Assembly (NCBI RefSeq): GCF_000763375.1
Contig: NZ_JPSY01000002.1
Span: 371,579-435,578 of the forward strand
DNA from: Microbacterium profundi
GTDB taxonomy: Bacteria > Actinomycetota > Actinomycetes > Actinomycetales > Microbacteriaceae
DNA length: 64,000 nt
Direction of reading: 5' to 3'
Within the stretch, counting starts at the first letter, position 1; the number at the start of each line of letters is the position of its first letter. The notes beneath the pieces were generated by a model that was not told the DNA's origin, made no database searches, and worked only from the letters and a program-made list of their open reading frames with translations. Both the position numbers and the translations under genes were made by a program. Positions 8,558-18,121 of the stretch are shown piece by piece.

Positions 8558-9424
8558 ATGAATGACGCGCCGATCGGAATCTTCGACTCCGGTGTCGGCG
8601 GGCTCACGGTGGCTCGCGCGATCCGTGCCCAGTTGCCGAGAGAATCGTTCGTGTACATCGGCGACACCGCTCATTCGCCCTACGGTCCCAAGCCGATCGC
8701 CGACGTGCGACGCTACTCGCTCGAAGTGCTCGACACGCTCGTCGATCAGGGCGTGAAGATGCTCGTGATCGCCTGCAACACGGCATCCGCCGCCATGCTG
8801 CGCGACGCGCGCGAGCGCTACGACGTCCCCGTCATCGAAGTGATCGGTCCCGCAGTCCGCCGTGCGGTCTCGACCACGCGGAACAACCGCGTCGGCGTCA
8901 TCGGCACGGTCGGGACGATCGGCTCGCGCGCCTACCAGGACATGCTCGAGGTCAACGAGCGGCTTTCCGTGTTCACCGCCGCATGCCCCCGCTTCGTCGA
9001 GTTCGTGGAGTCGGGCATCACCGGCACTGAAGAGGTGCTCGCCGTGGCCGAGGAGTACCTCGCTCCGCTGCGTGATGCCGACGTCGACACACTCGTGCTC
9101 GGATGCACGCACTATCCGTTCCTTCGCGGAGCGATCGGCTACGTCATGGGCGACGGCGTCTCTCTCGTCTCCAGCGACGACGAGACGGCCGGCGACGTGT
9201 ACCGTCAACTCGTGCGCGGCGACCTTCTCGCGCCGCCGGATGCCGTCGCCACTGCCGTGTACGAGGCCACTGGTGAGTCCACCGAGGAGTTCACCGCGCT
9301 CGCAAACCGCCTCATGGGCCGCGAGGTGCGCGACGTGCAGCACGTGCAGACCGGTGTGATCACGCTTCCCGACCTCTCCGAACTGGCTGAGGCCGCTCTC
9401 TCCAACCCAGAAGGAACTTCATGA
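8558..9424 (+). CDS. murI: Glutamate racemase
   Basis: The 288-residue enzyme converts L- to D-glutamate for peptidoglycan. It starts [16 protein letters not shown] (Asp10). The two catalytic cysteines are visible: Cys73 in VIACNTASA and Cys183 in LGCTHYPFL, next to His185. The ATG at 8558 is preferred over an upstream in-frame start at 8528 because the protein then begins at the family N-terminus and a TAGGCT -10 box lies eight bases upstream. It overlaps rph by four bases (ATGA). Confidence 0.95.
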   Translation: MNDAPIGIFDSGVGGLTVARAIRAQLPRESFVYIGDTAHSPYGPKPIADVRRYSLEVLDTLVDQGVKMLVIACNTASAAMLRDARERYDVPVIEVIGPAVRRAVSTTRNNRVGVIGTVGTIGSRAYQDMLEVNERLSVFTAACPRFVEFVESGITGTEEVLAVAEEYLAPLRDADVDTLVLGCTHYPFLRGAIGYVMGDGVSLVSSDDETAGDVYRQLVRGDLLAPPDAVATAVYEATGESTEEFTALANRLMGREVRDVQHVQTGVITLPDLSELAEAALSNPEGTS

Positions 9425-10170
9425 CCGACATCGTCCGCGCCGACGGCCGCGCAACCGACCAGCTCCGCGAGATCACGATCGAGCGCGGCTGGAGCGCGAA
9501 TGCCGAGGGCTCAGCGTTGATCAGCTTCGGCGGCACGAAAGTGCTGTGCACAGCATCCTTCACGAACGGCGTGCCGCGCTGGCTGACCGGCAAGGGGAAG
9601 GGATGGGTGACCGCCGAGTACGCGATGCTCCCGCGTGCGACGAACAGCCGCAACGACCGTGAGAGCGTCAAGGGCCGTATCGGCGGGCGCACGCATGAGA
9701 TCTCGCGGCTGATCGGCCGCGCTCTGCGCGCCGTCGTCGACACCAAGGCGCTCGGCGAGAACACGATCGTGATCGACTGCGACGTGCTGCAGGCCGACGG
9801 CGGCACCCGCACCGCAGCGATCACCGGCGCATACGTCGCGCTCGCCGACGCGATCGAATGGGGCCGCGAGAAGAAGTTCATCGGCAAGAACGCGAAGCCG
9901 CTGCTCGACTCGGTCTCGGCGATCTCGGTCGGGATCATCGACGGCACGCCCATGCTCGATCTGCCATATGTCGAGGACGTGCGTGCGGAGACCGACATGA
10001 ACATCGTCGTCACCGGTCGCGGTCTGTTCGTCGAGGTGCAGGGCACCGCAGAGGGAGCGCCATTCGACAAGCGCGAACTCGATGCGCTGCTCGAACTCGG
10101 CCTCGCCGGCTGCGAGACGCTGAAGGGCCATCAGTTGGAGGCGCTCGGTTCTTCGGAGTCGCAGGCGTGA
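9421..10170 (+). CDS. rph: Ribonuclease PH
   Basis: A 249-residue phosphorolytic 3'-exonuclease that trims tRNA 3' ends. Family signatures include [19 protein letters not shown] near the start, [12 protein letters not shown], and the phosphate-binding region [20 protein letters not shown]. It is the middle gene of murI-rph-rdgB, with four-base overlaps at both ends, implying translational coupling. The rph-rdgB pairing is common in actinobacteria. Length is normal. Confidence 0.95.
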   Translation: MTDIVRADGRATDQLREITIERGWSANAEGSALISFGGTKVLCTASFTNGVPRWLTGKGKGWVTAEYAMLPRATNSRNDRESVKGRIGGRTHEISRLIGRALRAVVDTKALGENTIVIDCDVLQADGGTRTAAITGAYVALADAIEWGREKKFIGKNAKPLLDSVSAISVGIIDGTPMLDLPYVEDVRAETDMNIVVTGRGLFVEVQGTAEGAPFDKRELDALLELGLAGCETLKGHQLEALGSSESQA

Positions 10171-10757
10171 AGGTCGTCCTCGCCACTCACAACCCGCACA
10201 AGATCGCGGAGTTCCAGCAGATCCTCGCGATGACCAGGCCCGACCTCGAGGTCGTCGGCTACGACGGCCCGGAACCGGTCGAAGACGGCGTGACCTTCGC
10301 CGAGAACGCCCTGCTCAAGGCCCGCGCCGCGGCTGCGCACACCGGACTGGCTGCGATGGCCGATGATTCGGGCATCTGCGTCGATGTGCTCGGTGGGTCG
10401 CCAGGAATCTTCTCGGCGTACTGGGCGGGGCAGAAGAAGGACGCGCAGGCGAATCTCGATCTGCTGCTCGACCAGCTCGCCGACATCGCTGACCCGCATC
10501 GTGCCGCGCAGTTCGTGTCGACGATCGCCCTGGTGACGCCGGAGGGCACCGAGCACACGGTCGCCGGTGTCTGGCCCGGTCGCCTGGCGCGCGAGGCTGC
10601 CGGTGGCGGCGGATTCGGGTACGACCCGATCTTCATCCCTGACGGCCAGGACGGGCCTGAGCGTTCGGTCGGGGAGTTCTCCGACGAGGAGAAGCAGTCC
10701 CAGTCCCACCGGGCGCGCGCCTTCCAGGCGTTGATCCCGCTGCTTCAGGTCCTGTAG
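10167..10757 (+). CDS. rdgB: XTP/dITP diphosphohydrolase (RdgB/HAM1)
   Basis: This 196-residue nucleotide-pool cleaner hydrolyses dITP, XTP and dUTP analogues to monophosphates. It starts [19 protein letters not shown], the family's NTP-binding segment. It also has [26 protein letters not shown] and the C-terminal [10 protein letters not shown]. The start is the GTG at 10167, overlapping the rph stop (GTGA). A longer frame extending upstream inside rph is not used. A large hairpin begins 17 bases after the stop. Confidence 0.93.
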   Translation: MKVVLATHNPHKIAEFQQILAMTRPDLEVVGYDGPEPVEDGVTFAENALLKARAAAAHTGLAAMADDSGICVDVLGGSPGIFSAYWAGQKKDAQANLDLLLDQLADIADPHRAAQFVSTIALVTPEGTEHTVAGVWPGRLAREAAGGGGFGYDPIFIPDGQDGPERSVGEFSDEEKQSQSHRARAFQALIPLLQVL

Positions 10758-10764
10758 CCGGCGC

Positions 10765-11229
10765 TTGAGGCCATCCCAGAAGGATTTCGCGGGTTTCGCC
10801 GGACGGAAACCGGGGAAACTCTTCTGGGAAACATGCCCGGACCGCCGCTACCGCCGCTACCGCCTCATCGTGCTCTCTGTGCTGATCGCCGTCATGATCA
10901 TCCCGCGGGCGATCTCGCTGCTGCGCGAGGTGTTCTCGGTGCTCGCCGAGTCGGCGCCGAAGAACACGCACGTCAGCGAGATCCGTGACCATCTGCTCCC
11001 GTTCGACGGTGTGCGCAGCGTGCACGATGTGCACGTCTGGCAACTCACCCGCGGTGCACCGGTGTTCACCGCGCATGTCAAGGTCGACCCAGCACTGCTC
11101 GCGACCGGACGCTCTGATCTGCTTCTCGAAGAGCTGCAGGACTGCCTCACCGACAACTTCGATGTCGCGCACTCGACATTCCAGATCGAATCCGCCGAGG
11201 CGGGGGAGTGCGAAGACGCACACGCCTGA
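10765..11229 (+). pseudogene. Cation diffusion facilitator (CzcD-like), C-terminal remnant
   Basis: The open frame of 154 codons matches only the end of CDF metal-efflux proteins. There is one last membrane segment (about RLIVLSVLIAVMIIPRAISL), then the cytoplasmic metal-binding domain with VRSVHDVHVWQLTRG, FTAHVKV and a conserved end DNFDVAHSTFQIE. The first five membrane helices, with the transport-site Asp and His residues, are missing. The first 25 or so codons lie inside the hairpin at 10774-10829 and look unrelated. A protein made from here could not transport, so I call it a truncated relic. Confidence 0.65.
10774..10829. terminator. 56-base imperfect palindrome after rdgB
   Basis: Two 24-base arms (10774-10797 and 10806-10829) are complementary at 20 of 24 positions around an eight-base loop. 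The outer nine bases (tcccagaag/cttctggga) and inner six (ggtttc/gaaacc) pair perfectly. It lies just after rdgB and could be a terminator, though no T-run follows, or a mobile palindromic repeat. It marks the broken edge of the CDF gene remnant. Confidence 0.6.
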
Positions 11230-11238
11230 GCGGACGCA

Positions 11239-13242
11239 TCAGGACTCCACGACGATCTCGTCGACGGACTTGTCTGGACGCAATCCTCGCCAGCGCGCGT
11301 GACGGAGTATTCCGTCGGGCGTCCAGTTCGCGAACTCGACTTCACCGACCAGTCTCGGATGCACCCAGAGTGCATCGCGTGCATCAGATGCCGGAACGCC
11401 GGTGATCTCGGCGCTCTTCGTGCGCAGCGGCTCCAACTGTGCCGCCAGATCGCCGAGCATCCGCTCCGTGAAACCGCTGCCGACGCGTCCGACATAGCGC
11501 AGCAGCTCGGTCTCAGCATCCGGAATCGCGAGCAGCAGGGAGCCGATCCGGCCCTCCCGGTCGCCCTTGCCAGGGCGGATGCCGGCGATCGCGACCTCCT
11601 GCGTGCGGGTGTGCTTGATCTTCAGCCAGGAACCGGAGCGGATGCCGGGGCGGTAGGTGGATCCCGATTCCTTCGCCACCACGCCCTCCAGGTTGAACGC
11701 ATCGCTGGTCTCCAGCGCAGCATCCAGATCGTCGAACACCGGCGGCACGACGATCGGCGCGTCGACACCGTCCACCAGAGTCTCCAGCAGCGCTCGTCGG
11801 TCGCGCAGCGGCATCCCGGTGAGGTCATGCCCGTCGAGTCGTAGAAGATCGAAGAGGTAGTAGGCGACCGGCGTGCGGATCACCTCGCGCTCGACCTCGC
11901 GGGCCTTCGTCAGATGCATCCGGCTCTGCAGCCGGCTGAAGCTCGGACGCCCCGAGGAATCGAGCGCGACGATCTCGCCGTCGATGATGGCGTCGTCGAC
12001 CGCGAGATGGGGAGCACCGTCGGCAGTGAGCTCGGGGTACCTCGCCGTGATCTCCGTGCCGCTGCGAGCGTGCAGCGTCATCCGGCCGTGCGCCCACGTG
12101 CCGACCGCTCGAATGCCGTCCCACTTGATCTCGATCCACGGATCGCGCAACGAACGGACCAGGCCCACTGTCCCTGAGTCGGCGAGCATCGGACGAGGGG
12201 GAGATCCAGCGGGAGCCTCAGGAACACCCTTCGGCATCGTCCAGCTGACCAGCGCCCCGCCGGCATCCGGTGCCGGGGGTGCCTGCGGCATGGGCTCCGG
12301 CGTCTTGGCGGCATCCCGTTTCTCACGGTACGGATCGAGCGGGTCGGAGTTCGAGGCGGCGATCAGGCCGACGAGGGGATCGACCCCGGCGTGGACGCGG
12401 TCCATGACCTCGTCGAAGCGCAGCTGGCGCAGGTCGGGGTCGTCGAGTTCGTCCCAGGTGCGGGGAGCCGCCACCGTCGGATGCGCACGTCCGCGCAAGG
12501 AGTACGGCGAGATCGTCGTCTTCTTGCCGTTGTTCTGGCTCCAATCGAGGAACACCTTCCCGCCGCGGACCGCCTTCGACATGGTGCTGGTGGCGATGTC
12601 GGGGTGATCTGCCTCGATGGCGCGGGCGAGCTCGCGGGCGATCGCCGAGGCCTGGTCGCTCGTCTGCGTGCCGTCCAGATGGCTGTACAGGTGGATGCCC
12701 TTGCTGCCGCTCGTGACGGGGACGGGATCCAGGCCTATGTCATGCAGGATGTCCCTGGCGAGTCCGGCGACGTGGGCGCACAGCGGAAGGTCCGCGCCGG
12801 GGCCAGGATCGAGGTCCAGCACGAGGCGGTCAGGGCCCTGTCGTTCGCCCGACGCGCTGAATCTCCACTGCGGAACATGCAGCTCGATGCTCGCGACCTG
12901 GGCCAGCCACACGAGCGTGGGCAGGTCGTCCGCGATCGGATACTCCTTCTGGCCGCCGGAGTGCTCGATCGGCATCCGGTGCACCCAGCTCGGCGCCCCG
13001 GCATCCAGCTGTTTCGCGAAGAACGCATCTGCTGGAGCATCCGCTGTCCCGACGCCCTCCACCCATCGCTTGCGGGTGATCGGCCGACCGGCCAGCAGCG
13101 GAAGCATCCGGGGAGCGGCCGCCGTGTAGTAGGCGATCACCTCGCCCTTGGTGGTCCCGGTCTCGGGGTAGAGGACCTTGTCGAGATTCGTGAGGCGCAC
13201 ACGGCGGCCGTCGACATCGACGACCTGCGCACTTGTGGCCAT
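11239..13242 (-). CDS. ligD: NHEJ DNA ligase LigD (polymerase plus ligase domains)
   Basis: A 667-residue double-strand break repair enzyme. Residues 5-300 are the primase-polymerase domain, with the metal-binding DLDP at 143-146 and TSGSKGIHLY at 177-186. After a Pro-rich linker (310-350) comes the ATP-dependent ligase domain, with catalytic Lys373 in EIKWDGIR and an OB-fold end. No phosphoesterase domain is visible between or outside these, unlike the 3-domain mycobacterial LigD. The ATG at 13242 has TACTCT six bases upstream, pointing to a leaderless mRNA; a frame extending to 13407 would run into ku and is rejected. It is divergent from ku. Confidence 0.9.
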   Translation of the reverse strand: MATSAQVVDVDGRRVRLTNLDKVLYPETGTTKGEVIAYYTAAAPRMLPLLAGRPITRKRWVEGVGTADAPADAFFAKQLDAGAPSWVHRMPIEHSGGQKEYPIADDLPTLVWLAQVASIELHVPQWRFSASGERQGPDRLVLDLDPGPGADLPLCAHVAGLARDILHDIGLDPVPVTSGSKGIHLYSHLDGTQTSDQASAIARELARAIEADHPDIATSTMSKAVRGGKVFLDWSQNNGKKTTISPYSLRGRAHPTVAAPRTWDELDDPDLRQLRFDEVMDRVHAGVDPLVGLIAASNSDPLDPYREKRDAAKTPEPMPQAPPAPDAGGALVSWTMPKGVPEAPAGSPPRPMLADSGTVGLVRSLRDPWIEIKWDGIRAVGTWAHGRMTLHARSGTEITARYPELTADGAPHLAVDDAIIDGEIVALDSSGRPSFSRLQSRMHLTKAREVEREVIRTPVAYYLFDLLRLDGHDLTGMPLRDRRALLETLVDGVDAPIVVPPVFDDLDAALETSDAFNLEGVVAKESGSTYRPGIRSGSWLKIKHTRTQEVAIAGIRPGKGDREGRIGSLLLAIPDAETELLRYVGRVGSGFTERMLGDLAAQLEPLRTKSAEITGVPASDARDALWVHPRLVGEVEFANWTPDGILRHARWRGLRPDKSVDEIVVES

Positions 13243-13302
13243 GACGAAAGAGTAACCGCAAGCCCCTGGCATTCGACTGCTTCCGCGGTGTGTACTGGTC
13301 AC

Positions 13303-14109
13303 ATGAGGTCGATCTGGAAAGGCGCCCTGACGTTCGGGCTCGTGAACGTCCCGGTGAAGGTGTACTCCGCCACCGAGGACCACGACGTCTCGCTGCATCA
13401 GGTGCACGATGAGGACGGCGGGCGCATCCGCTACAAGCGCACGTGCGAGGTCTGTGGCGAGGTCGTCGCCTATCAGAACATCGACAGGGCCTATGAGGAT
13501 GACGGTCAGATGGTCGTCCTCACGAAGGAAGACCTCGACGCGCTGCCCGCAGAGCGCAGCCGTGAGATCGACGTCGTCGAGTTCGTGCCGAGCGGGCAGG
13601 TCGATCTGCTCACGCTCGACAAGGCCTACTATCTCGAGCCGGATTCCAAGTCGGCAAAGGCGTACGTGCTGCTGCGCAAGACTCTGGAGCAGACCGACCG
13701 CACGGCCATCGTGCGCTTCACCCTCCGCCAGAAGACGCGGCTCGCCGCGCTGCGCGTGCGCGGTGATGTGCTCGTGCTGCAGACGCTGCTGTGGGCCGAC
13801 GAGGTGCGAGCGGCCGAGTTCGCGTCGCTCGATGAGGACGTGAAGATCTCCAAGAAGGAGCTCGAACTCTCATCGAGCCTCGTCGACAGCTACTCCAGCG
13901 ACTTCGATCCGGAATCGTTCGTCGACGAGTACCAGAAGGAACTCCGCACGCTGATCGACGCGAAGATCGAGGCGGGTGAGACCTTCGACGTCAAGGAGAC
14001 CTTCGCCGACGAGGGCGAGGACGAGAAGGGCGGCGAGGTCATCGACCTGATGGAGGCGCTCAAGGCGAGCGTCGAACGCTCACGGGCCAAGAAGAAGGAT
14101 GCCGGGTGA
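13303..14109 (+). CDS. ku: Ku protein
   Basis: The 268-residue bacterial Ku homodimer ring binds DNA ends and recruits LigD for non-homologous end joining. It begins MRSIWKGALTFGLVNVPVKVYSA, the diagnostic Ku start, with the central HQVHDEDGGRIRYKRTCE. The C-terminal segment (after about 250) is short and basic (ERSRAKKKDAG). It is divergent from ligD with 60 bases between starts, so the two repair genes share a control region. The upstream start codons in the same frame lie inside antisense ligD and are rejected. Confidence 0.95.
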   Translation: MRSIWKGALTFGLVNVPVKVYSATEDHDVSLHQVHDEDGGRIRYKRTCEVCGEVVAYQNIDRAYEDDGQMVVLTKEDLDALPAERSREIDVVEFVPSGQVDLLTLDKAYYLEPDSKSAKAYVLLRKTLEQTDRTAIVRFTLRQKTRLAALRVRGDVLVLQTLLWADEVRAAEFASLDEDVKISKKELELSSSLVDSYSSDFDPESFVDEYQKELRTLIDAKIEAGETFDVKETFADEGEDEKGGEVIDLMEALKASVERSRAKKKDAG

Positions 14110-14127
14110 GGCGCTGCCGCTGACCGG

Positions 14128-14886
14128 CTAGTGCTTGCCGTCGCCGTCCAGGTCGGGGGCACGGTCGAACACGTCCTTGTCGAGTGTGAGATGTTCGGCC
14201 TCTGCGGCGTCGACCGTCGCGTCGCCGCCGGCGGCGAGTTCCTTCTTGATCTTGTAGCGCTCTGAGAAGTAGTGCCACAGAGTGACGACCGCTGTGCCGC
14301 CCACGGCGATCAGGAGGATGACGTCGATGTACTCGGTGACCAGATCCCGGATCCAGGGGATGTATGCGATCACGTAGCCGAGCATGGTCAGACCGAAGCC
14401 CCACAGAACGGCGCCGATGAGGTTGTAGAGGCTGTAGCGCTTCCAAGGCATATGACCGACACCGGCAGCGACGGGGGTGAACGTGCGCACGATCGGCACG
14501 AACCGCGCGAGGATCACGGTCAGGCCGCCGTAGCGCTCGAAGAACGCGTTCGTGCGCTCGACGTTCCTTCTGCTGAACAGGCCCGATTCCTTACGTTCGA
14601 ACACGGCCGGGCCGCCCTTGTGTCCGATGAGATATCCGACCTCACCTCCGACGAATGCCGCGAGGGCGATGAGCAGCGCCACCAACCAGATGTTCATACC
14701 GAAGACGTTGCTGGTGTGGGTCAGCAGGCCCGCGATCACGAGCAGAGTGTCGCCGGGGAGAAGGAAGCCGACCAGAAGTCCGGTCTCGGCGAACACGATG
14801 AAGCAGACCACGAGCAGAGCCCATGGACCGGCTGCTCCGATGATGACGGCAGGATCGAGCCAAGGAATGAGTGAGATCTGATTCAT
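14128..14886 (-). CDS. DedA-family membrane protein
   Basis: A 252-residue polytopic membrane protein. It contains the DedA core ETGLLVGFLLPGDTLLVIAGLL, then GGEVGYLIGHKGG and FFERYGGLTVILARFVPIVRTFTPVAAGVGHM, which holds the conserved Arg and Gly of the re-entrant region. DedA proteins are linked to lipid-carrier flipping and proton-dependent membrane homeostasis. The start ATG at 14886 follows GGGACACC; an upstream extension would overlap the tRNA-Leu. The C-terminal tail (about 215-252) is charged and cytoplasmic. Confidence 0.85.
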   Translation of the reverse strand: MNQISLIPWLDPAVIIGAAGPWALLVVCFIVFAETGLLVGFLLPGDTLLVIAGLLTHTSNVFGMNIWLVALLIALAAFVGGEVGYLIGHKGGPAVFERKESGLFSRRNVERTNAFFERYGGLTVILARFVPIVRTFTPVAAGVGHMPWKRYSLYNLIGAVLWGFGLTMLGYVIAYIPWIRDLVTEYIDVILLIAVGGTAVVTLWHYFSERYKIKKELAAGGDATVDAAEAEHLTLDKDVFDRAPDLDGDGKH

Positions 14887-14931
14887 GGTGTCCCGTCGAG
14901 CGGTTCGTGCGGAGGTCAATCGAACGTGCTG

Positions 14932-15013
14932 TGCGGAAGGTGGGACTTGAACCCACACGCCCTGGGGCACAGGAACCTAAATCCTGCGTGTCTACCAATT
15001 CCACCACTCCCGC
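14932..15013 (-). tRNA. tRNA-Leu (anticodon UAG)
   Basis: The minus strand folds into a class II tRNA of 82 bases. The acceptor GCGGGAG pairs with CTTCCGC (one G-U), followed by discriminator A. The anticodon stem CAGGA/TCCTG encloses loop TTTAGGT, giving anticodon TAG. A short variable arm and the T-arm GTGGGTTCAAGTCCCAC are clear. CCA is not encoded. It lies between dedA and the Tad pilus operon. Confidence 0.95.
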
Positions 15014-15151
15014 GCGTGGTCAAGTCTAGCCAGTGCGTCGGCCGCGATCACCGGGGGATATCCGGAGTGAATGCCGAGGGTTCTTCGTCTGCGTGGCACC
15101 GCTTGTGGATAACTTTCGAGGTCGTCGGCGGATTCTTGCGAGGATGCCGGT

Positions 15152-16294
15152 GTGAGCCAGAGCACCCTCGTCGTCGCCGAGCGTGTGCGTCGGCGTCTGC
15201 GCGCGGAGAGGACTGATCCCTCGCTCTCGCCGGAGGAGGCCAGGCGCATCGCGCAGGCCGAGGTGCGACGGCACAACGACCTCGCGTTGTCGCGTGGCGA
15301 AGAGACGATCGACGACGAGATCGCCTGCGTGCGCGACGTGCTCGCCTCTGTCAGCGGTTTCGGGCCCCTTCAACCGCTCCTCGATGATCCCGAGATCGAG
15401 GAGATCTGGTTGAACGGGCCCGATCGTGTCTTCGTCGCGCGAGAGGGCGTCTCGGAGCGGATCAGCCTGCGGCTCACGGATGCGATGGTGCGGGATCTCG
15501 TCGAGCGGATGCTGCAGGCCACCGGCCGCCGCGTCGACATCAGCCAGCCCTTCGTCGACGCGTCGCTGCCCGACGGCTCGCGATTGCACGTCGCCATCGC
15601 CGATGTCGTCCGCGGCTCATGGGCGGTGAACATCAGGAAGTTCCTGCCCCGCTACCGCACCCTGGGGGCGCTGGTCGAGCTGGGGACGCTCCCTGCGGAA
15701 GTCGCGGAGATGCTGAACAGAGCGATGCGCGACGGCCTCAGCGTGATCGTGTCTGGTGCGACTCACGCAGGCAAGACCACCCTGCTCGGCGCGCTGCTCG
15801 CGGCCTGCGCCGACAACCAGCGCATCATCACGGTCGAGGAGACATTCGAACTCGCAGTGGACGGGCCGGACCTCGTCGCGCTGCAGGGCCGCCAGGCGAG
15901 CCTCGAGGGCACCGGCGAGATCACCCTGCGCCGCCTCGTGAAAGAAGCTCTGCGCATGCGGCCGGATCGTCTTGTCGTCGGTGAGGTCCGAGATGCGGAA
16001 GCGCTCGACCTGGTGCTCGCTCTCAACACGGGAGTACCGGGCGCGGGAACGGTCCATGCGAACTCCGCAGTGGAGGCGCTGGAGAAGCTCACGATCCTGC
16101 CACTGCTCGCCGGCCGCAACATCGATCGCTCGTTCATCGCCCCCGCCCTCGCCGCCTCGGTCTCGTTGGTCGTGCACTGCGCGCGGGATGCCGCGGGTGG
16201 ACGCCGCGTCACCGAGGTGATCGCTCCGACCGGCGAGGTCGTGGAGGGACGCATCATCACCCGCTCGCTCTACCGGGCGGAGCCTCCGGTATGA
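15152..16294 (+). CDS. tadA: Tad pilus secretion ATPase (TadA/CpaF)
   Basis: A 380-residue type II/IV secretion ATPase that powers Flp pilus assembly. It carries the N-terminal domain region (FGPLQPLLDDPEIEEIWLNGPDRVFV), Walker A SGATHAGKTT, an Asp box, Walker B region RMRPDRLVVGEVRDAEALD and a His box with GTVHANSA. The GTG start is the first gene of a seven-gene operon; tadB overlaps its stop by four bases. Length is normal for actinobacterial TadA, without the FHA domain of some CpaF proteins. Confidence 0.93.
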   Translation: MSQSTLVVAERVRRRLRAERTDPSLSPEEARRIAQAEVRRHNDLALSRGEETIDDEIACVRDVLASVSGFGPLQPLLDDPEIEEIWLNGPDRVFVAREGVSERISLRLTDAMVRDLVERMLQATGRRVDISQPFVDASLPDGSRLHVAIADVVRGSWAVNIRKFLPRYRTLGALVELGTLPAEVAEMLNRAMRDGLSVIVSGATHAGKTTLLGALLAACADNQRIITVEETFELAVDGPDLVALQGRQASLEGTGEITLRRLVKEALRMRPDRLVVGEVRDAEALDLVLALNTGVPGAGTVHANSAVEALEKLTILPLLAGRNIDRSFIAPALAASVSLVVHCARDAAGGRRVTEVIAPTGEVVEGRIITRSLYRAEPPV

Positions 16295-17151
16295 CGTTGC
16301 TGGTCGGAGCGATTCTCGCGGCGGGGCTGCTCCTGTCCGCGTCGCCGTGGCTCTGGCCGCAGCGTGAGAAGGATATGCGCCCGGCGACCAGGAGCGGATG
16401 GCTCGTTCGCCTGATCGACGAGGCAGGCTACGCCTCCGTGCAGCAGCGCACCGTCGTGGCCATCGTCATCGCGATCGCATTGGCGGCTGCTGCGACCGTC
16501 TGGTTGATCACCGGCATCCCGACACTGGCGGTCCTCGCCACGATCGGGGGAGCGTCTGCTCCGATCGCGTTCCTGCGCTCGCGCCGTCTCCGACTGCTGA
16601 AGGCCCGCAGACAGCTGTGGCCGGATGTCTGCGATCTCCTCATCGCATCGATCCGCGTCGGGCTGTCCCTACCCGATGCCGTGGCGTCGCTGGCCGAATC
16701 GGCACCTGCGATGGTGCGCCCGGCGTTCGTCGTGTTCGCGCGAGATCTCCACTCCACCGGTCGTTTCGAGAGCAGCATCGAGAGGCTGAAGACCTCGCTC
16801 GCCGATCCCATCGCCGACCGGATCGTCGAGACCCTGAAGATGGCGAGGCAGGTGGGCGGAACCGAACTCACCGGCGTGCTGCGGGCGTTGTCGTCCTCCG
16901 TGCGGGCGGATGCGGCCTTGCGCGGCGAGGTCGAAGCGCGACAGTCGTGGATTCGCGGGGCGGCCGTGCTGGGCGTCGTCGCGCCGTGGATCATTCTCGG
17001 GCTGCTGGCGCTGCGCCCGGAGGGAGCACAGGCGTACACGAGCCCTGAAGGTGTGCTCGTGATCTGCGGTGGCGCCGCCGTCTCGGTCGTGGCGTTCCGC
17101 ATCATGGTGCGTATCGGACGGCTGCCGGAACCCAGGCGGTGGTTCGCATGA
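16291..17151 (+). CDS. tadB: Tad pilus inner-membrane platform protein TadB
   Basis: A 286-residue protein with N- and C-terminal membrane helices and a T2SSF (GspF) cytoplasmic core, including RLLKARRQLWPDVCDLLIASIRVGLSLPDAVASLAE. With TadC it forms the membrane platform that TadA drives. It overlaps tadA and tadC by ATGA junctions at both ends, so the three are translationally coupled. Confidence 0.9.
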   Translation: MTLLVGAILAAGLLLSASPWLWPQREKDMRPATRSGWLVRLIDEAGYASVQQRTVVAIVIAIALAAAATVWLITGIPTLAVLATIGGASAPIAFLRSRRLRLLKARRQLWPDVCDLLIASIRVGLSLPDAVASLAESAPAMVRPAFVVFARDLHSTGRFESSIERLKTSLADPIADRIVETLKMARQVGGTELTGVLRALSSSVRADAALRGEVEARQSWIRGAAVLGVVAPWIILGLLALRPEGAQAYTSPEGVLVICGGAAVSVVAFRIMVRIGRLPEPRRWFA

Positions 17152-18086
17152 GCGGTGTCACCGATGCGGCGATGGCGATCCTGCTCGGCGGAATCCTGGC
17201 CGCAGGCATCCTCTGCATCCTGGCAGCCGCGCCGCGGTGGGGCGCCGCTTCACTGACCACGCGCATCGCACCGTATGTGCGGGATGCTGTCGACGATGCC
17301 GCGCTGCCGTCCGGGATTCTTCCGAAGGCGGGAGTGCTTCCCCTCCGCACCGGGAGCATGTGGGAGCGGCTGAAGGACATGTTCGCGCGCAGTCTCGGCG
17401 GCGGCAATGCGCTGGCTCTGCGGCTCGCCCAGGCGGGGACGGACGAGGCGCCGGCATCATTCCGTGCCCGCCAGCTCGGGTGGGCGGTCACGGGATTCGG
17501 CGTCGGCTGCATACTCGTCGTGATCCTCGCATTGACAGGGCGGATGACGCCACCGGCGGCCGTGCTGCCTCTTCTCGTCGCGGCGGCGGGAGCGATCGTC
17601 GTCGACGTGCTTCTCTCATCCCGCGTCAAGTCGCGGCTGGGCAGGCTCAGCGACGAGCTGCCGACCACTCTGGAGTTCGTCGCGCTGTGCCTGTCCGCAG
17701 GCGAGGGCTTCTTCGACGCGCTGCGCCGTGTCGCCGCGATCGGCTCCGGCGAGCTCACTCAAGAGCTGCGACAGGTCGTGCTCGCCGTCGGAACAGGATC
17801 ACCGCTGGCGGATGCTCTCGCGGAGATGGCCGCGCGGTTGCGACTGCCGGGCCTGTCGCGCGCGGTCGACCAGGTGATCGCTGCGCTCGAGCACGGCGCC
17901 CCGCTCGCCGGCGTGCTGCATTCGCAGGCCGCAGACGCGCGTGAGGACGCGAAACGCGTTCTCATCGAGCAGGCGGGTCGGCGCGAGATCTACATGATGC
18001 TGCCGCTGGTCTTCCTGATCCTGCCGCTGAGTGTGCTTTTCGCCGTGTTCCCTGGACTGTTCATCCTGCGACTCGGACTCGGTTGA
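17148..18086 (+). CDS. tadC: Tad pilus inner-membrane platform protein TadC
   Basis: A 312-residue second platform protein with a GspF domain. The signature is LSDELPTTLEFVALCLSAGEGFFDALRRVA, with a closing pair of membrane helices (MMLPLVFLILPLSVLFAVFPGLFIL). The ATG at 17148 overlaps the tadB stop; a GTG three codons earlier is less likely. The next gene is separated by 35 bases carrying its own ribosome site, so pilin-like genes may be made in different amounts. Confidence 0.9.
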   Translation: MSGVTDAAMAILLGGILAAGILCILAAAPRWGAASLTTRIAPYVRDAVDDAALPSGILPKAGVLPLRTGSMWERLKDMFARSLGGGNALALRLAQAGTDEAPASFRARQLGWAVTGFGVGCILVVILALTGRMTPPAAVLPLLVAAAGAIVVDVLLSSRVKSRLGRLSDELPTTLEFVALCLSAGEGFFDALRRVAAIGSGELTQELRQVVLAVGTGSPLADALAEMAARLRLPGLSRAVDQVIAALEHGAPLAGVLHSQAADAREDAKRVLIEQAGRREIYMMLPLVFLILPLSVLFAVFPGLFILRLGLG

Positions 18087-18121
18087 AACAGAACCCCGAA
18101 CGATCCACTACGAGAGGACTG

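Noticed and set aside
12391..13302. Long 5' extension of ku
   Set aside because: It overlaps ligD on the other strand; Ku homology begins exactly at ATG 13303.
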